64,000 nt of DNA from Thiotrichaceae bacterium UBA973 (GTDB lineage Bacteria; Pseudomonadota; Gammaproteobacteria; Eutrophobiales; Eutrophobiaceae): assembly GCA_002292815.1 (NCBI GenBank), contig DBBX01000028.1:267773-331772 (forward strand). The letters are read 5' to 3'. Below the pieces are notes generated by a model, which worked only from the letters and a program-made list of their open reading frames with translations, was not told where the DNA came from and did not search any database. The translations under genes and the position numbers were made by a program. This document shows positions 17,481 to 27,287 of the stretch, piece after piece. Each line of letters starts with the position of its first letter. The first letter of the stretch is position 1.

Positions 17481-19418
17481 TTATTTATTAGCGCGGTGCT
17501 CGATAAGATCGTCAACCACAGCGGGCTCGGCTAACGTACTCGTATCGCCTAAAGTATCCAGTTCATTGGCTGCGACCTTACGTAATATACGGCGCATAAT
17601 CTTTCCTGAACGGGTTTTCGGCAGCCCTGGCGACCATTGAATCACATCGGGTGAAGCAATAGGTCCAATCTCTTGCCTAACGTGCTTAACAAGGTCTTTG
17701 CGTAATTCATCGGTTGCTTCAACTCCAGTCATCAAGGTGACATAGGCATAAATACCCTGACCTTTTATATCATGAGGAAAACCCACAACCGCTGCTTCAG
17801 CAACATCAGCATGTGACACTAAAGCACTTTCAACTTCAGCAGTTCCCATACGATGACCAGAAACATTAATGACATCATCGACACGACCAGTGATCCAGTA
17901 ATACCCATCCTCATCCCTGCGGGCTCCGTCCCCACTAAAATATTTTCCCGGAAACATAGTGAAATACGCTTCTTTAAAACGAGCATGATCGCCATATAAA
18001 GTCCGCATCTGACCTGGCCATGGCCGCTTAATGCATAATGCACCTTCGGTTGCACCTTCCAGTTCATTACCTTGGTCATCAACCAAACAAGGTTCTATAC
18101 CAAAGAAAGGAAGTGTTGCAGAACCCGGTTTTAGTGGTGTAGCACCAGGCAGTGGCGTGATCATATGACCACCCGTTTCCGTTTGCCACCAGGTATCAAC
18201 AATAGGACATTGCCCATTACCAACTACATTGTAATACCATTGCCATGCTTCAGGGTTGATTGGCTCGCCCACAGACCCCAGTATGCGTAAACTCGATCGG
18301 TCTGTTTTTGTTACGAACTCTTCACCCTGCCCCATCAACATACGAATGGCTGTTGGTGCGGTATAAAATGAGTTTACTTTCCATTTATCCACGACTTGCC
18401 AAAAACGGCTGGCATCAGGAAAGGTTGGTACCCCTTCAAACATGACTGAGGTAGCACCATTGGCAAGAGGGCCATAAACAATATATGAATGGCCTGTCAC
18501 CCATCCGACATCAGCGGTACACCAATAAACTTCTCCTTCCTGATAATCAAAAACGTATTTGTGTGTCATCGCTGCATATAGCAAATAACCACCCGTTGTG
18601 TGTACAACGCCTTTTGGTTTGCCAGTTGAACCTGATGTGTAGAGAATAAATAATGGATCTTCTGCATCCATCTCTTCAGGAGGACAATCCGTTGATGCGG
18701 CTTCTACAATATCGTGATACCAAACATCTTTATCTTCATGCCATGCAATATCACCACCTGTGCGTTTGACAACAATGCATGTATGCACATTAGGACAGTC
18801 AGCCAGAGCTTTATCTGCATTGGCCTTCAATGGTATGTGTTTCTTACCACGGAGACTGTAATCACTGGTAACCACCACCTTACAATCTGCGTCATTAATA
18901 CGATCACGTAGAGCATCTGGAGAAAAACCGCCGAAGACAATTGAATGAATAGCGCCTATCCGGGTACAAGCCAACATCGCAACTGATGCTTCAGCAATCA
19001 TGGGTAAATATAAACAGACTCGATCCCCTTTCTTAACACCGCGTGCTTTTAGTGCATTAGCAAATCGACAAACTTCCTCGTGCAATTCCTTGTATGTGAT
19101 TTCGCGATCTTCTTCAGGATCGTCGCCTTCCCAAATGATGGCGACTTGATCTCCGCGTGTCTCAAGATGTCTGTCCAAGCAGTTGTATGAAACGTTTAAT
19201 TTACCACCAACAAACCAATTGATATTTGCTTCGTTATAATCCCAATCCTGGACCTTGTCCCATTTGGAAGACCAACTCAGGAATTCTTCGGCCTGTTCAC
19301 CCCAAAAGGCATCAGAATCATTAATAGATTGCTGATACATCTCACGATATCGTTTTGCATTGATATGCGCAGATTCAGCTATATTCTCAGGTACATCATA
19401 AGTTTTTTCTTCAGACAC
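17481..19418 (-). CDS. acs: acetyl-CoA synthetase
   Basis: Converts acetate, ATP and CoA to acetyl-CoA, AMP and pyrophosphate. The 645-residue AMP-forming enzyme has the P-loop YTSGSTGKPKG and the C-terminal SGKIMRR containing the lysine normally acetylated to switch the enzyme off. The N-terminal acetyl-CoA synthetase domain is complete. It is first gene of acs-ppa, next to the PHA locus, so acetate can feed storage polymer. A palindrome 175-190 bases upstream resembles the phasin promoter repeats. Confidence 0.97.
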   Translation of the reverse strand: MSEEKTYDVPENIAESAHINAKRYREMYQQSINDSDAFWGEQAEEFLSWSSKWDKVQDWDYNEANINWFVGGKLNVSYNCLDRHLETRGDQVAIIWEGDDPEEDREITYKELHEEVCRFANALKARGVKKGDRVCLYLPMIAEASVAMLACTRIGAIHSIVFGGFSPDALRDRINDADCKVVVTSDYSLRGKKHIPLKANADKALADCPNVHTCIVVKRTGGDIAWHEDKDVWYHDIVEAASTDCPPEEMDAEDPLFILYTSGSTGKPKGVVHTTGGYLLYAAMTHKYVFDYQEGEVYWCTADVGWVTGHSYIVYGPLANGATSVMFEGVPTFPDASRFWQVVDKWKVNSFYTAPTAIRMLMGQGEEFVTKTDRSSLRILGSVGEPINPEAWQWYYNVVGNGQCPIVDTWWQTETGGHMITPLPGATPLKPGSATLPFFGIEPCLVDDQGNELEGATEGALCIKRPWPGQMRTLYGDHARFKEAYFTMFPGKYFSGDGARRDEDGYYWITGRVDDVINVSGHRMGTAEVESALVSHADVAEAAVVGFPHDIKGQGIYAYVTLMTGVEATDELRKDLVKHVRQEIGPIASPDVIQWSPGLPKTRSGKIMRRILRKVAANELDTLGDTSTLAEPAVVDDLIEHRANK

Positions 19419-19593
19419 AGTAGTCCCCCAACCGATTTTATTTGCCAGTGAATTATTTATAATTTAAAAAATGTAAGTATTGATCCATATCAATTCTTCA
19501 AATAGTTTATCTAAATATTTTTTCTCATAACAGCTCACATCATATACCCGTCGATTAAATTATTTATATTTTCTTTTATATATTCAGAACTTA

Positions 19594-19610
19594 TGTTGCA
19601 TATTGCAACA
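19594..19610. promoter_or_regulatory. perfect TGTTGCA-TAT-TGCAACA palindrome upstream of acs
   Basis: A 7-3-7 perfect inverted repeat in the gap between acs and the DUF4197 gene. Its half-site ATGTTGCA is shared with the tandem repeats before the phasin gene. Likely operator for a common regulator; which one is unknown. Confidence 0.5.
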
Positions 19611-19678
19611 CAGCACATGATTGACCATGCTTTATGATTTTCTCAAAACACCTTGAGATTATTATCTTTCTTGTAGCG

Positions 19679-20425
19679 TTAATTAGATGAAAATACTTTT
19701 TTCAATAAATCGGTAGTTCTAGCGGCTGGATCAGCTCTAATTAATTTTTCTTCATTAGCAACAACATCAAATAACCCACTAACTGCTTTATCAGTAACAT
19801 ATTCATCCAGATCTAATGATTCAATATCTACTAGTTTTGACATCATGCCAAGATTATCTATAAGCGCTTTATAATTTTCAGTGACACCGACATTATTAGT
19901 AGCCTGCTTAACTATTGGTAAAAACTGTTGTTGTAATTGACTACCACTAGTTTTTTTCAGGTACTCAGTAGCCGCGTTATCAGGTCCTTGCAAAATGCCA
20001 TAGGCATCATCAATAGACATGGTCTTGATGGCATTACTAAAGATTGACATTGCTTTGGGTACTGCTTTTTCAGCCGCCCTATTCATCGACAGTACAAATT
20101 CATCGGCAATCTTATCTTGCTTTAATTTTCTCAATGCAGTCTCAACAGTTTGCAGTTTTTCTGGCATTGGAATTCTTAGTTTTGGATGCGCAAAAAATCC
20201 GTTTTCCTTCCCCAAAGTAGTTACTGCACTCTGACTTCCTTTTATCAATGCTTCTTTCAAGCCAGAGACAACATCAGCCTGACTAAGGCTTGGTTGGCCC
20301 AATGCTGCTGGTGTTTGTTCTTTGAAAAACTCAACAAAATCATCCCAAGCTGAATAGCAAGGCAAAGACAGTCCTACCAGTAGAGGCAGCAACGAGAAAG
20401 GCTTTAAACTAGATTTGATATTCAA
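19679..20425 (-). CDS. DUF4197 family secreted protein
   Basis: A 248-residue protein with a cleavable signal peptide (hydrophobic PFSLLPLLVGLSLPCYSA). The remainder matches the pattern of DUF4197: LSQADVVSGLKEALIKG near the start, then IRIP-like PMPEKLQTVETALRK, and a C-terminal ALDGLF-like stretch seen here as AVSGLFDVVANEE. Function unknown; it should be periplasmic. It stands alone, with acs downstream on the same strand. Confidence 0.8.
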   Translation of the reverse strand: MNIKSSLKPFSLLPLLVGLSLPCYSAWDDFVEFFKEQTPAALGQPSLSQADVVSGLKEALIKGSQSAVTTLGKENGFFAHPKLRIPMPEKLQTVETALRKLKQDKIADEFVLSMNRAAEKAVPKAMSIFSNAIKTMSIDDAYGILQGPDNAATEYLKKTSGSQLQQQFLPIVKQATNNVGVTENYKALIDNLGMMSKLVDIESLDLDEYVTDKAVSGLFDVVANEEKLIRADPAARTTDLLKKVFSSN

Positions 20426-20528
20426 AAAAGGGCCTCGCTTTCATTTATAAATCAGACTGTATATTCTTACTAATGAGTATAAAAACTAATTTGAGTAGCA
20501 TATCTCATCAATAAATAGGGGAATAACT

Positions 20529-20687
20529 GTGAATAAAGTTGTGCTAATAATCATTGCGATCCTGTTGCCACCAGTTGCTGTTTTTCTAAAAAAAGGGGCA
20601 GGTAAAGATTTAATTATTAATATTATCCTGTGCTTACTTATGTTAATCCCTGGTGTTGTGCACGCTATTTGGCTAACCACGAAGTAA
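20529..20687 (+). CDS. YqaE/Pmp3 family small membrane protein
   Basis: A 52-residue hydrophobic protein starting with GTG. It carries the family pattern: ILLPPVAVFLKKG, then GKDLIINIILC, then LIPGVVHAIW, giving two membrane helices around a short loop. Homologues (Pmp3 in yeast, YqaE in bacteria) help hold membrane potential under salt or stress. It is divergent from the DUF4197 gene and convergent with the OmpA gene. No strong ribosome site is visible. Confidence 0.85.
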   Translation: MNKVVLIIIAILLPPVAVFLKKGAGKDLIINIILCLLMLIPGVVHAIWLTTK

Positions 20688-20694
20688 AAAAAAA

Positions 20695-20718
20695 GGGATC
20701 AATCGTTAGATTGATCCC
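20695..20718 (-). terminator. intrinsic terminator after the OmpA-family gene
   Basis: Perfect 10-bp stem GGGATCAATC / GATTGATCCC with a GTTA loop, followed on the minus strand by a run of about nine T. It may also stop transcription from the YqaE gene, although the plus-strand T tract is poor. Confidence 0.85.
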
Positions 20719-20747
20719 TTACATATCAAATTAGATTGATATTTGTA

Positions 20748-21506
20748 TTAGTCAGCTAATACATCAACACGTCTATTGCCCGCTCTTCCTTCTTTTGTAT
20801 CATTTGAAGAAACAGGGTCACTTTCGCCTTTGCCGACTGCTCTCAGATTAGATTCAGAAACACCTTTTGAAATAAGATATTTCATTACCGCATTAGCACG
20901 TCGTTCTGACAATCCCTGGTTGTAACTATCAGGACCCACACTATCTGTATGACCCTCTACTGTGACACTATCTTCAGAACGTGAATTGATAGTGTTAGCG
21001 GCATTATCAAGAATTGATTTTGCTTCACTCGTTAAGGTTGCACTATCAAAACCAAAGTTTACACCACTAAGTGAGACAACCTTTCTTGCACAACCATCGG
21101 TATTTACAACAACTCCTGCTGGTGTACCAGGACATTCATCCAAATGGTTAGGAACGCCATCACCATCATCATCTAAAGCACAACCTCTACTGTCAACCTT
21201 GATACCATCTGGTGTAAAAGGACATCCATCTTTAGCATCGACGACACCATCACGATCTTGGTCGTCCGGCCAGAAATAACCGGTTTCTTCTCTAGGCTCT
21301 GGAACAACTGAAGGTGCAACACCACATACAGAGTCTGCAGATCTGCCACTATGACCCCAACACTCTCCGAACGAATTCTTCCAGACTGTACCACCTGATG
21401 TTGTAACGAAACCATTACCATCACCTGTTCCACCATTTCCTGTGCCCGCACAAGCTGACAATAAAGCAAGCATCATCAGCACACAGATTAATTTTATTTG
21501 ATTCAT
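20748..21506 (-). CDS. OmpA-family lipoprotein with thrombospondin type 3-like repeats
   Basis: Outer-membrane lipoprotein that should bind peptidoglycan. I chose the ATG at 21506 (MNQIKLICVLMM) over the one at 21527 because GAGGG lies 9 bases before it. Lipobox LLSAC places the lipidated Cys near residue 19. Two Asp-rich calcium-binding repeats (DQDRDGVVDAKDGCP and DDDGDGVPNHLDECP) lead to an OmpA C-terminal domain with GHTDSVG and the NRRVDV end. The glycine-rich linker follows the lipid anchor. It stands between ispG and its own terminator. Confidence 0.92.
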   Translation of the reverse strand: MNQIKLICVLMMLALLSACAGTGNGGTGDGNGFVTTSGGTVWKNSFGECWGHSGRSADSVCGVAPSVVPEPREETGYFWPDDQDRDGVVDAKDGCPFTPDGIKVDSRGCALDDDGDGVPNHLDECPGTPAGVVVNTDGCARKVVSLSGVNFGFDSATLTSEAKSILDNAANTINSRSEDSVTVEGHTDSVGPDSYNQGLSERRANAVMKYLISKGVSESNLRAVGKGESDPVSSNDTKEGRAGNRRVDVLAD

Positions 21507-21612
21507 TATCTTAATCCCTCTTTTCATTCACGATATTTATTGTATTTTAAAAACCTTACGATTCTTAGATTATGTGAACTGCGCCACACTATTGCAATCC
21601 CCGGTTTACAGT

Positions 21613-22845
21613 CTACTTAGGACAATACCGCTCTTGAACATATTTGTCCACGATATCACGGAATTCCTTAGCAATATTATCGCCTCTAAGTGTCATTGAT
21701 TTCTTGCCATCTATAAAAACAGGTGCGGTTGGCGTTTCGCCTGTTCCCGGTAAACTAATACCAATATCAGCATGTTTACTCTCGCCAGGACCATTCACGA
21801 CACAACCCATTACTGCAAGGGTCATCTCTTCAACACCATGATAATCATTTTTCCAGATTGGCATCTGACTCCGCACATATGCTTGTATACTGTCAGCCAA
21901 CTCCTGAAAGACCGTACTGGTGGTACGTCCACAACCAGGACAGGCTGTAACCAATGGCGTAAATGAACGTAAGCCTATTGTCTGTAATATTTCCTGGGCC
22001 ACAATAACTTCATTACTTCGATTGCCACCTGGCTCAGGTGTCAATGAGACACGTATTGTATCTCCGATCCCTTCCTGCAGCAGTACGCCCATTGCCGCTG
22101 TTGATGCGACAATGCCTTTTGAGCCCATTCCAGCTTCAGTTAATCCCAGGTGCAATGCATAATCACAACGATTGGCAATATCCCGATAAACTCTAATTAG
22201 TTTCTGAACACCGCTCACCTTGCATGACAAAATGATGTGATCGCGAGTTAAACCCAATTCTTCGGCACGTTCTGCGCTGTTTAAGGCAGAAACAATCAAT
22301 GCCTCACGCATAACATCGTCAGTTTCCAAAGGGTTTGCCAATTTGGCATTATCATCCATCATTTTAGTCAAAAGCACTTGATCAAGGCTGCCCCAGTTCA
22401 CACCAATTCGAACAGGCTTATCGTATTCAATAGCCTTCTCAATCATGGTCGAGAATTGGTTGTCTTTCTTTCGTCCAAATCCAACATTTCCCGGGTTAAT
22501 CCGGTATTTAGCTAAAGCCTTTGCACAATCTGGATAATCAGTTAATAGTTTATGTCCGTTATAATGAAAGTCACCAACTAATGGAACGAGACAGCCAACA
22601 GCATCAAGTTTTTCACGAATAGTCGATACTTTTGCCGCTGCATTTTCCGTATCAACCGTTATTCTGACTAGTTCAGACCCAGCGGCGGCAAGCTGTTGAA
22701 CTTGCTTTGCAGTTGCGTCAGCGTCAGCAGTATCTGTGTTAGTCATTGATTGAACGACAATAGGATTGCAACCGCCAACAACAACGGAGCCAATTTTTAC
22801 AGCGACGCTATCACGCCTATCGAGTGGACCAAAACCTGTAGACAT
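21613..22845 (-). CDS. ispG: 4-hydroxy-3-methylbut-2-enyl diphosphate synthase
   Basis: Iron-sulfur enzyme of the MEP isoprenoid pathway, reducing methylerythritol cyclodiphosphate to HMBPP. TIM-barrel N-terminus (VQSMTNTDTADADAT) and cluster cysteines in CPGCGRT and MGCVVNGPGE are present. The frame is open for 23 codons upstream, but the ATG at 22845 (MSTGFGPLDRR) fits the family and has AAGG 8 bases before it. It is divergent from fabA across about 125 bases. Confidence 0.96.
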   Translation of the reverse strand: MSTGFGPLDRRDSVAVKIGSVVVGGCNPIVVQSMTNTDTADADATAKQVQQLAAAGSELVRITVDTENAAAKVSTIREKLDAVGCLVPLVGDFHYNGHKLLTDYPDCAKALAKYRINPGNVGFGRKKDNQFSTMIEKAIEYDKPVRIGVNWGSLDQVLLTKMMDDNAKLANPLETDDVMREALIVSALNSAERAEELGLTRDHIILSCKVSGVQKLIRVYRDIANRCDYALHLGLTEAGMGSKGIVASTAAMGVLLQEGIGDTIRVSLTPEPGGNRSNEVIVAQEILQTIGLRSFTPLVTACPGCGRTTSTVFQELADSIQAYVRSQMPIWKNDYHGVEEMTLAVMGCVVNGPGESKHADIGISLPGTGETPTAPVFIDGKKSMTLRGDNIAKEFRDIVDKYVQERYCPK

Positions 22846-22971
22846 TCTGAAAACCTTGATGTTAGTAATGAATATTACGCGCAGTCTAATCCGCGGGAAA
22901 ACGCTGTCAAGCAAACAGTTTTTGAATCATTCTGTTAATTTGTTAGGAAAAATTAATATCAGCATGAGATA

Positions 22972-23496
22972 ATGCCAAGAATGAATAAGAAAAATAGTTT
23001 TACACATGAAGAATTACTTGCTTGTGGACGAGGGGAAATGTTTGGAGAAGGGAATGCCCAGCTACCACTTCCAAATATGCTAATGTTCGATCGCATCGTT
23101 GATATTACTGATGATGGCGGTTCAGTAGGTAAAGGACAAATAATTGCTGAACTTGATATCACACCTGAACTTTGGTTTTTTGGTTGCCACTTTATTGGCG
23201 ATCCCGTGATGCCGGGTTGTCTTGGATTAGACGCGATGTGGCAACTAGTAGGCTTTTTTCTGGGTTGGTCCGGTGCGCCAGGACGTGGTCGAGCTTTGGC
23301 TGCTGGAGACGTTAAATTTAGCGGGCAAGTTACCCCAAAAAACAAACTAGTAACCTATCACATCGATATGAAACGAGTCGTATTACGTAGATTGGTCATG
23401 GGGGTCGCCGATGCAACCATGTCTGTAGATGGAAAAGAAGTCTATGCAGCAAAGGATCTCCGAGTAGGACTATTTAAATCAACCGAAGATTTTTAG
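22972..23496 (+). CDS. fabA: 3-hydroxydecanoyl-ACP dehydratase/isomerase FabA
   Basis: Dehydrates 3-hydroxydecanoyl-ACP and isomerises the product to cis-3-decenoyl-ACP, the branch point to unsaturated fatty acids. The active site is in GCHFIGDPVMPGCLGLDA (His and Asp). Length 174 is normal. Two in-frame ATGs (22972 and 22981) are possible; neither has a strong ribosome site. It is followed after 9 bases by fabB, the standard pair. Confidence 0.97.
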   Translation: MPRMNKKNSFTHEELLACGRGEMFGEGNAQLPLPNMLMFDRIVDITDDGGSVGKGQIIAELDITPELWFFGCHFIGDPVMPGCLGLDAMWQLVGFFLGWSGAPGRGRALAAGDVKFSGQVTPKNKLVTYHIDMKRVVLRRLVMGVADATMSVDGKEVYAAKDLRVGLFKSTEDF

Positions 23497-23505
23497 GAGT
23501 ACAAA

Positions 23506-24720
23506 TTGAAAAGAGTTGTCGTAACAGGCATGGGTATCGTGTCTAGTATTGGAAATAATAAAGCGGAGGTATTGGATTCTCTTAAGCAGGGGACATCTGG
23601 TATCACACATTGTAATGAATACGCTGAATTGGGATTCCGTTCTCATATCCATGGCGCAATTGATCTCGACATGGATTCATTAATCGACCGTAAGCTTAAG
23701 CGGTTTATGGGCGACAGTGCTGCGTATGCATATCTTGCCATGCGTGAAGCAATTGAAGACGCCTCACTGAAAGAAGACAATATATCGAACGTTCGTACAG
23801 GTGTTATTGTTGGTTCCGGCGGCGGCTCAAATGCTAATTTACAGGAGTCGATTGATACTCTTCGCGAACGCGGTGCACGTAAAATCGGACCTACTATGGT
23901 ACCTCGGATAATGGCAAGCACTAACAGTGCCTGTCTTTCTGTTGCCTACAAAATAAAAGGTGTTAATTATTCTATCAGTTCTGCATGCGCAACCAGTGCT
24001 CATTGTATCGGGAATGCTTATGAACTAATTCAATTAGGGAAACAGGACATTATTTTTGCGGGCGGTGGTGACGAGATCCACTGGACCTCAACATTATTGT
24101 TCGACAGTATGGGAGCGCTTTCGTCAAAGTATAATGATACCCCGACTACAGCTTCTCGACCTTATGATGCAAGTCGTGATGGTTTTGTCATATCTGGTGG
24201 TGGCGGAATCCTAGTTCTCGAAGAACTGGAACATGCGTTAGCACGAGATGCAAAGATATATGCTGAAGTGATCGGTTATGGTGCAACATCTGATGGTTCC
24301 GACATGGTCAAACCATCAGGGGAAGGCGCGGTAAGATGTATGCAACAAGCGATGGGGTCTATTAATAGCAAGGTTGATTATATTAATGCGCACGCTACCA
24401 GCACACCTGCTGGCGATATCGCTGAGTTGAATGCAATAAAAGAAGTATTCAAAGATGACATGCCAATGATCAGTGCTACTAAATCTCAAACAGGGCATGG
24501 TCTCGGTGCAGCTGGCGCTAACGAAGCGATCTATAGTCTATTGATGCTGGAAAGTGATTTTATCGCCTCATCTTTAAATATTACTGATCTCGATCCTGGT
24601 GCAGCAGAAATGCCTATTGCATTTAATCGAATTGACAATGCAGGACTACATACCATTATGTCTAATAGTTTTGGGTTTGGTGGAACTAACGCTACCTTAG
24701 TATTTCAGAAACAGGATTAG
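23506..24720 (+). CDS. fabB: beta-ketoacyl-ACP synthase I FabB, TTG start
   Basis: Elongates cis-3-decenoyl-ACP made by FabA, committing it to unsaturated fatty acid. Catalytic Cys lies in SSACATSAHC, with His residues in NAHATSTPAGD and KSQTGHGLGAAGA. The start is TTG at 23506, six bases after AGGAG; it gives the expected MKRVVVTGMGIVSS. 404 residues, intact. A long hairpin follows at 24812. Confidence 0.97.
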   Translation: MKRVVVTGMGIVSSIGNNKAEVLDSLKQGTSGITHCNEYAELGFRSHIHGAIDLDMDSLIDRKLKRFMGDSAAYAYLAMREAIEDASLKEDNISNVRTGVIVGSGGGSNANLQESIDTLRERGARKIGPTMVPRIMASTNSACLSVAYKIKGVNYSISSACATSAHCIGNAYELIQLGKQDIIFAGGGDEIHWTSTLLFDSMGALSSKYNDTPTTASRPYDASRDGFVISGGGGILVLEELEHALARDAKIYAEVIGYGATSDGSDMVKPSGEGAVRCMQQAMGSINSKVDYINAHATSTPAGDIAELNAIKEVFKDDMPMISATKSQTGHGLGAAGANEAIYSLLMLESDFIASSLNITDLDPGAAEMPIAFNRIDNAGLHTIMSNSFGFGGTNATLVFQKQD

Positions 24721-24811
24721 TTAATTCGATAACATTACGCATTAACTATTTTTTTCAGTGATTAGTCTATTAGTCTTCAAGTTTGATTTAGCTGATAGAA
24801 TACCAACCAAT

Positions 24812-24844
24812 AATCACTTACCTGTAGCACACAGGTAAGTGATT
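24812..24844. terminator. 14-bp hairpin downstream of fabB
   Basis: Perfect inverted repeat AATCACTTACCTGT / ACAGGTAAGTGATT with a 5-base loop. No T-run follows on either strand, so it may be a weak terminator or an mRNA 3'-end stabiliser for fabA-fabB. Confidence 0.45.
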
Positions 24845-25309
24845 AGTCTGAAACACCTCTCGGTTCTACCACTCGTGATAACCGGTAAATAACTGCTCCC
24901 TTAAATTATCCACTCTCCCGCCATCCGTGATGGTTCTGCTAAACTATGTTACAAACCGCATCAGTATTGTTGATACTGCCCATACAGGAAATGAAAAGTA
25001 TAAAGCGGTTGCATAGTATAATAATAAAATTCAATATTCCTTGATTAGCATATTATCGATACAAACACAGAAAGCGTTGTTGTAAATGAGCTTGGCCATT
25101 ATCTGCAAGATCGTAGTGGCGAGTATGATAAGAGGGGTTGTGTCCTGGATGCAAAACGCCAGCGCTAAGCATATTCCATACAACGTTAATATCTGAATAA
25201 AATTGCGGGTAGATTGGTTACGATATACATGAACTATCCTTCAGGCAAAACACAAGCAAACTAATCGATTAATGATTACTTAAAATTAATATCATGAGCT
25301 TAATCAATT
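24845..25309. other. gene-free stretch with possible decayed coding fragments
   Basis: No intact gene is visible. Two short plus-strand frames look protein-like but lack starts or are stopped early: one near 24935-25015 reads NYVTNRISIVDTAHTGNEKY, reminiscent of YVTN beta-propeller repeats; one near 25056-25166 reads SVVVNELGHYLQDRSGEYDK. They may be remnants of a lost gene, or chance. No promoter for the following antiporter stands out. Confidence 0.3.
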
Positions 25310-27103
25310 TTGGATAACACAATTCTATTATCCCTTGCTGGTATTGGTGTTCTCGGTATCTGCTGCCAATGGCTAGCGTGGTGGGCAAGACTTCCTGCAA
25401 TCTTATTTCTATTAATTGTTGGCATCCTGGTTGGTCCAGTTTTCAACATACTTGATCCAGATGCGTTATTTGGAAAATTATTATTCCCAATCGTTTCTTT
25501 ATCAGTGGCTGTCATCCTTTTTGAAGGTAGCTTGACGCTAAAATTTGAAGATATCAGAGGGCACGGTAAGACTGTTAGTAACCTAATAACAATTGGCGCA
25601 TTGATAACCTGGTTGATAATTGCTTACAGCACACATTACTTAATCGGTTTTCCATTTGAACTCGCTTTTTTATTCGGCGCCGTAGTTATAGTCACCGGTC
25701 CAACAGTTATTATTCCAATGCTGAAGACTGTACGACCAAATGCCAAAATAGCAAATGTGCTCCGTTGGGAAGGCATTGTTATCGACCCACTTGGCGCTTT
25801 GCTTGCAGTCCTTGTTTTTAATTTCATTATTTCTGGCCAGCAACACTATTCAGTTAGCACAATCGCTATAACTTTTGGAAAAATAATTTTTATTGGCTTT
25901 TCTATTGGTTTCATCAGCGGTTGGCTGTTAGGCCAATTATTAAGAAAACAGCTTGTTCCTCAATATCTACGCAATGTACTTACATTGATATCTGTATGCG
26001 CTATTTATGTGTTATCAGACACAATAGAACATGAGTCAGGACTATTGGCAGTCACCATCATGGGAATGACAATGGCAAACATGAAAGATATGGACATCGA
26101 TGATGTCCTTGATTTCAAAGAAAGTCTAAGTTTGTTATTAATCTCAGGGTTGTTCATCATCCTTGCAGCAAGAATTGAATTTTATCAATTCATTCAATTG
26201 GGCTGGCCTGCTCTCGGTATCCTCGCAATAACAATGTTGGTAGCAAGACCTGTTTCTGTATTTATTTCTGCTATCGGTTCAGACTTATCATTTAATGAAA
26301 AATTATTAATTTCATGGATTGGTCCGCGCGGTATTGTAGCAGCTGCTGTATCAGCACTTTTTGCATTAAGACTTGAAAATGCCGGTTTTGCTGAAGCTGG
26401 GTTAATTGTTCCCCTCACATTTTCAATCATTATCGGCACAGTTGTTATTCAAAGTGCGTCTGCTAAATTTTTCGCTAAAATTCTTGATGTCCGAGAACCA
26501 CCACCAAGCGGTCTATTAATAATCGGTGCTGGCAATGTAGCTCGTGCAATAGGAAAAGAACTACAAGCACAAGGTTTTAAGGTAGTCTTAACCGATAGTA
26601 CTTGGGAAAATATTAGTCTTGCAAGAATGGACGGTCTGGAAACCTATTATGGCAACCCTATTTCCGAACACGCAGATAGACACCTGAACCTGATAGGTCT
26701 TGGCAAGGTGTTAGCCATATCCGGTCGTAGTAATCTAGACACATTAGCCTGTTTAAAATTTAAATCAGAATTCGGCGTTAAAAATGTCTATGAATTAAAG
26801 TCATCACGTGAAAAACACATTGATGAAAAACACATTGTCTCTACACGTCATAGAGGGTATGAATTGTTTGGTGAAAATGTTGCCTACGGGAATCTTGCCT
26901 ATCTCTTGCGAAACGGCGCTGAAATAAAAAGCACACAACTAAGCGATGAGTTCACTTTTGAGCAGTACCTTGAGAAATATGGTGAACGTGTTACCCCTCT
27001 GTTCGCTATTGATAATAAGCAACACATACAAATCTTCGTCGCAAACGGAAAAATGAAGCCCGAATCAGGCTGGACAGTTATCGGTATGATTCAAGCAGGG
27101 TAG
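25310..27103 (+). CDS. CPA-type sodium:proton antiporter with TrkA-N domain
   Basis: Inner-membrane cation:proton antiporter, 597 residues. About 12 hydrophobic segments fill residues 1-395 (LPAILFLLIVGILVGP, ILFEGSLTLKF, WEGIVIDPLGA with the ion-binding Asp region). A cytoplasmic Rossmann TrkA-N domain follows (LLIIGAGNVARAIGKEL), which usually binds NAD(H) to gate transport. The start is uncertain: TTG at 25310 gives the family N-terminus but lacks a good ribosome site. A terminator lies at 27288-27346. Confidence 0.88.
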   Translation: MDNTILLSLAGIGVLGICCQWLAWWARLPAILFLLIVGILVGPVFNILDPDALFGKLLFPIVSLSVAVILFEGSLTLKFEDIRGHGKTVSNLITIGALITWLIIAYSTHYLIGFPFELAFLFGAVVIVTGPTVIIPMLKTVRPNAKIANVLRWEGIVIDPLGALLAVLVFNFIISGQQHYSVSTIAITFGKIIFIGFSIGFISGWLLGQLLRKQLVPQYLRNVLTLISVCAIYVLSDTIEHESGLLAVTIMGMTMANMKDMDIDDVLDFKESLSLLLISGLFIILAARIEFYQFIQLGWPALGILAITMLVARPVSVFISAIGSDLSFNEKLLISWIGPRGIVAAAVSALFALRLENAGFAEAGLIVPLTFSIIIGTVVIQSASAKFFAKILDVREPPPSGLLIIGAGNVARAIGKELQAQGFKVVLTDSTWENISLARMDGLETYYGNPISEHADRHLNLIGLGKVLAISGRSNLDTLACLKFKSEFGVKNVYELKSSREKHIDEKHIVSTRHRGYELFGENVAYGNLAYLLRNGAEIKSTQLSDEFTFEQYLEKYGERVTPLFAIDNKQHIQIFVANGKMKPESGWTVIGMIQAG

Positions 27104-27287
27104 TAGCGTTCCAGACAAATCAGACGAAACTGGTTCAGCTTTTAGGTCTAATTGTGATGTTTGTCACAAATAAACGACAGCTTTAAGGCTTTTAGTCCTT
27201 AAATTGAGAGCGCCATCACAGCAGGAAGCGATTTCATCTACTAGACTTAATATTTTAAACACATCCCTCCTTGATGCTTGTAATCGA
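27104..27287. other. gap after antiporter leading into the 27288 hairpin
   Basis: No ORF. It contains a C-rich stretch (ACATCCCTCC near 27260-27270) shortly before the terminator hairpin; see the sRNA finding. A possible TAATAT -10 lies near 27250, without a convincing -35. Confidence 0.3.

Noticed and set aside
22846..22914. N-terminal extension of ispG
   Set aside because: The 23 extra codons do not resemble IspG, and the ATG at 22845 has a ribosome site and the family start.
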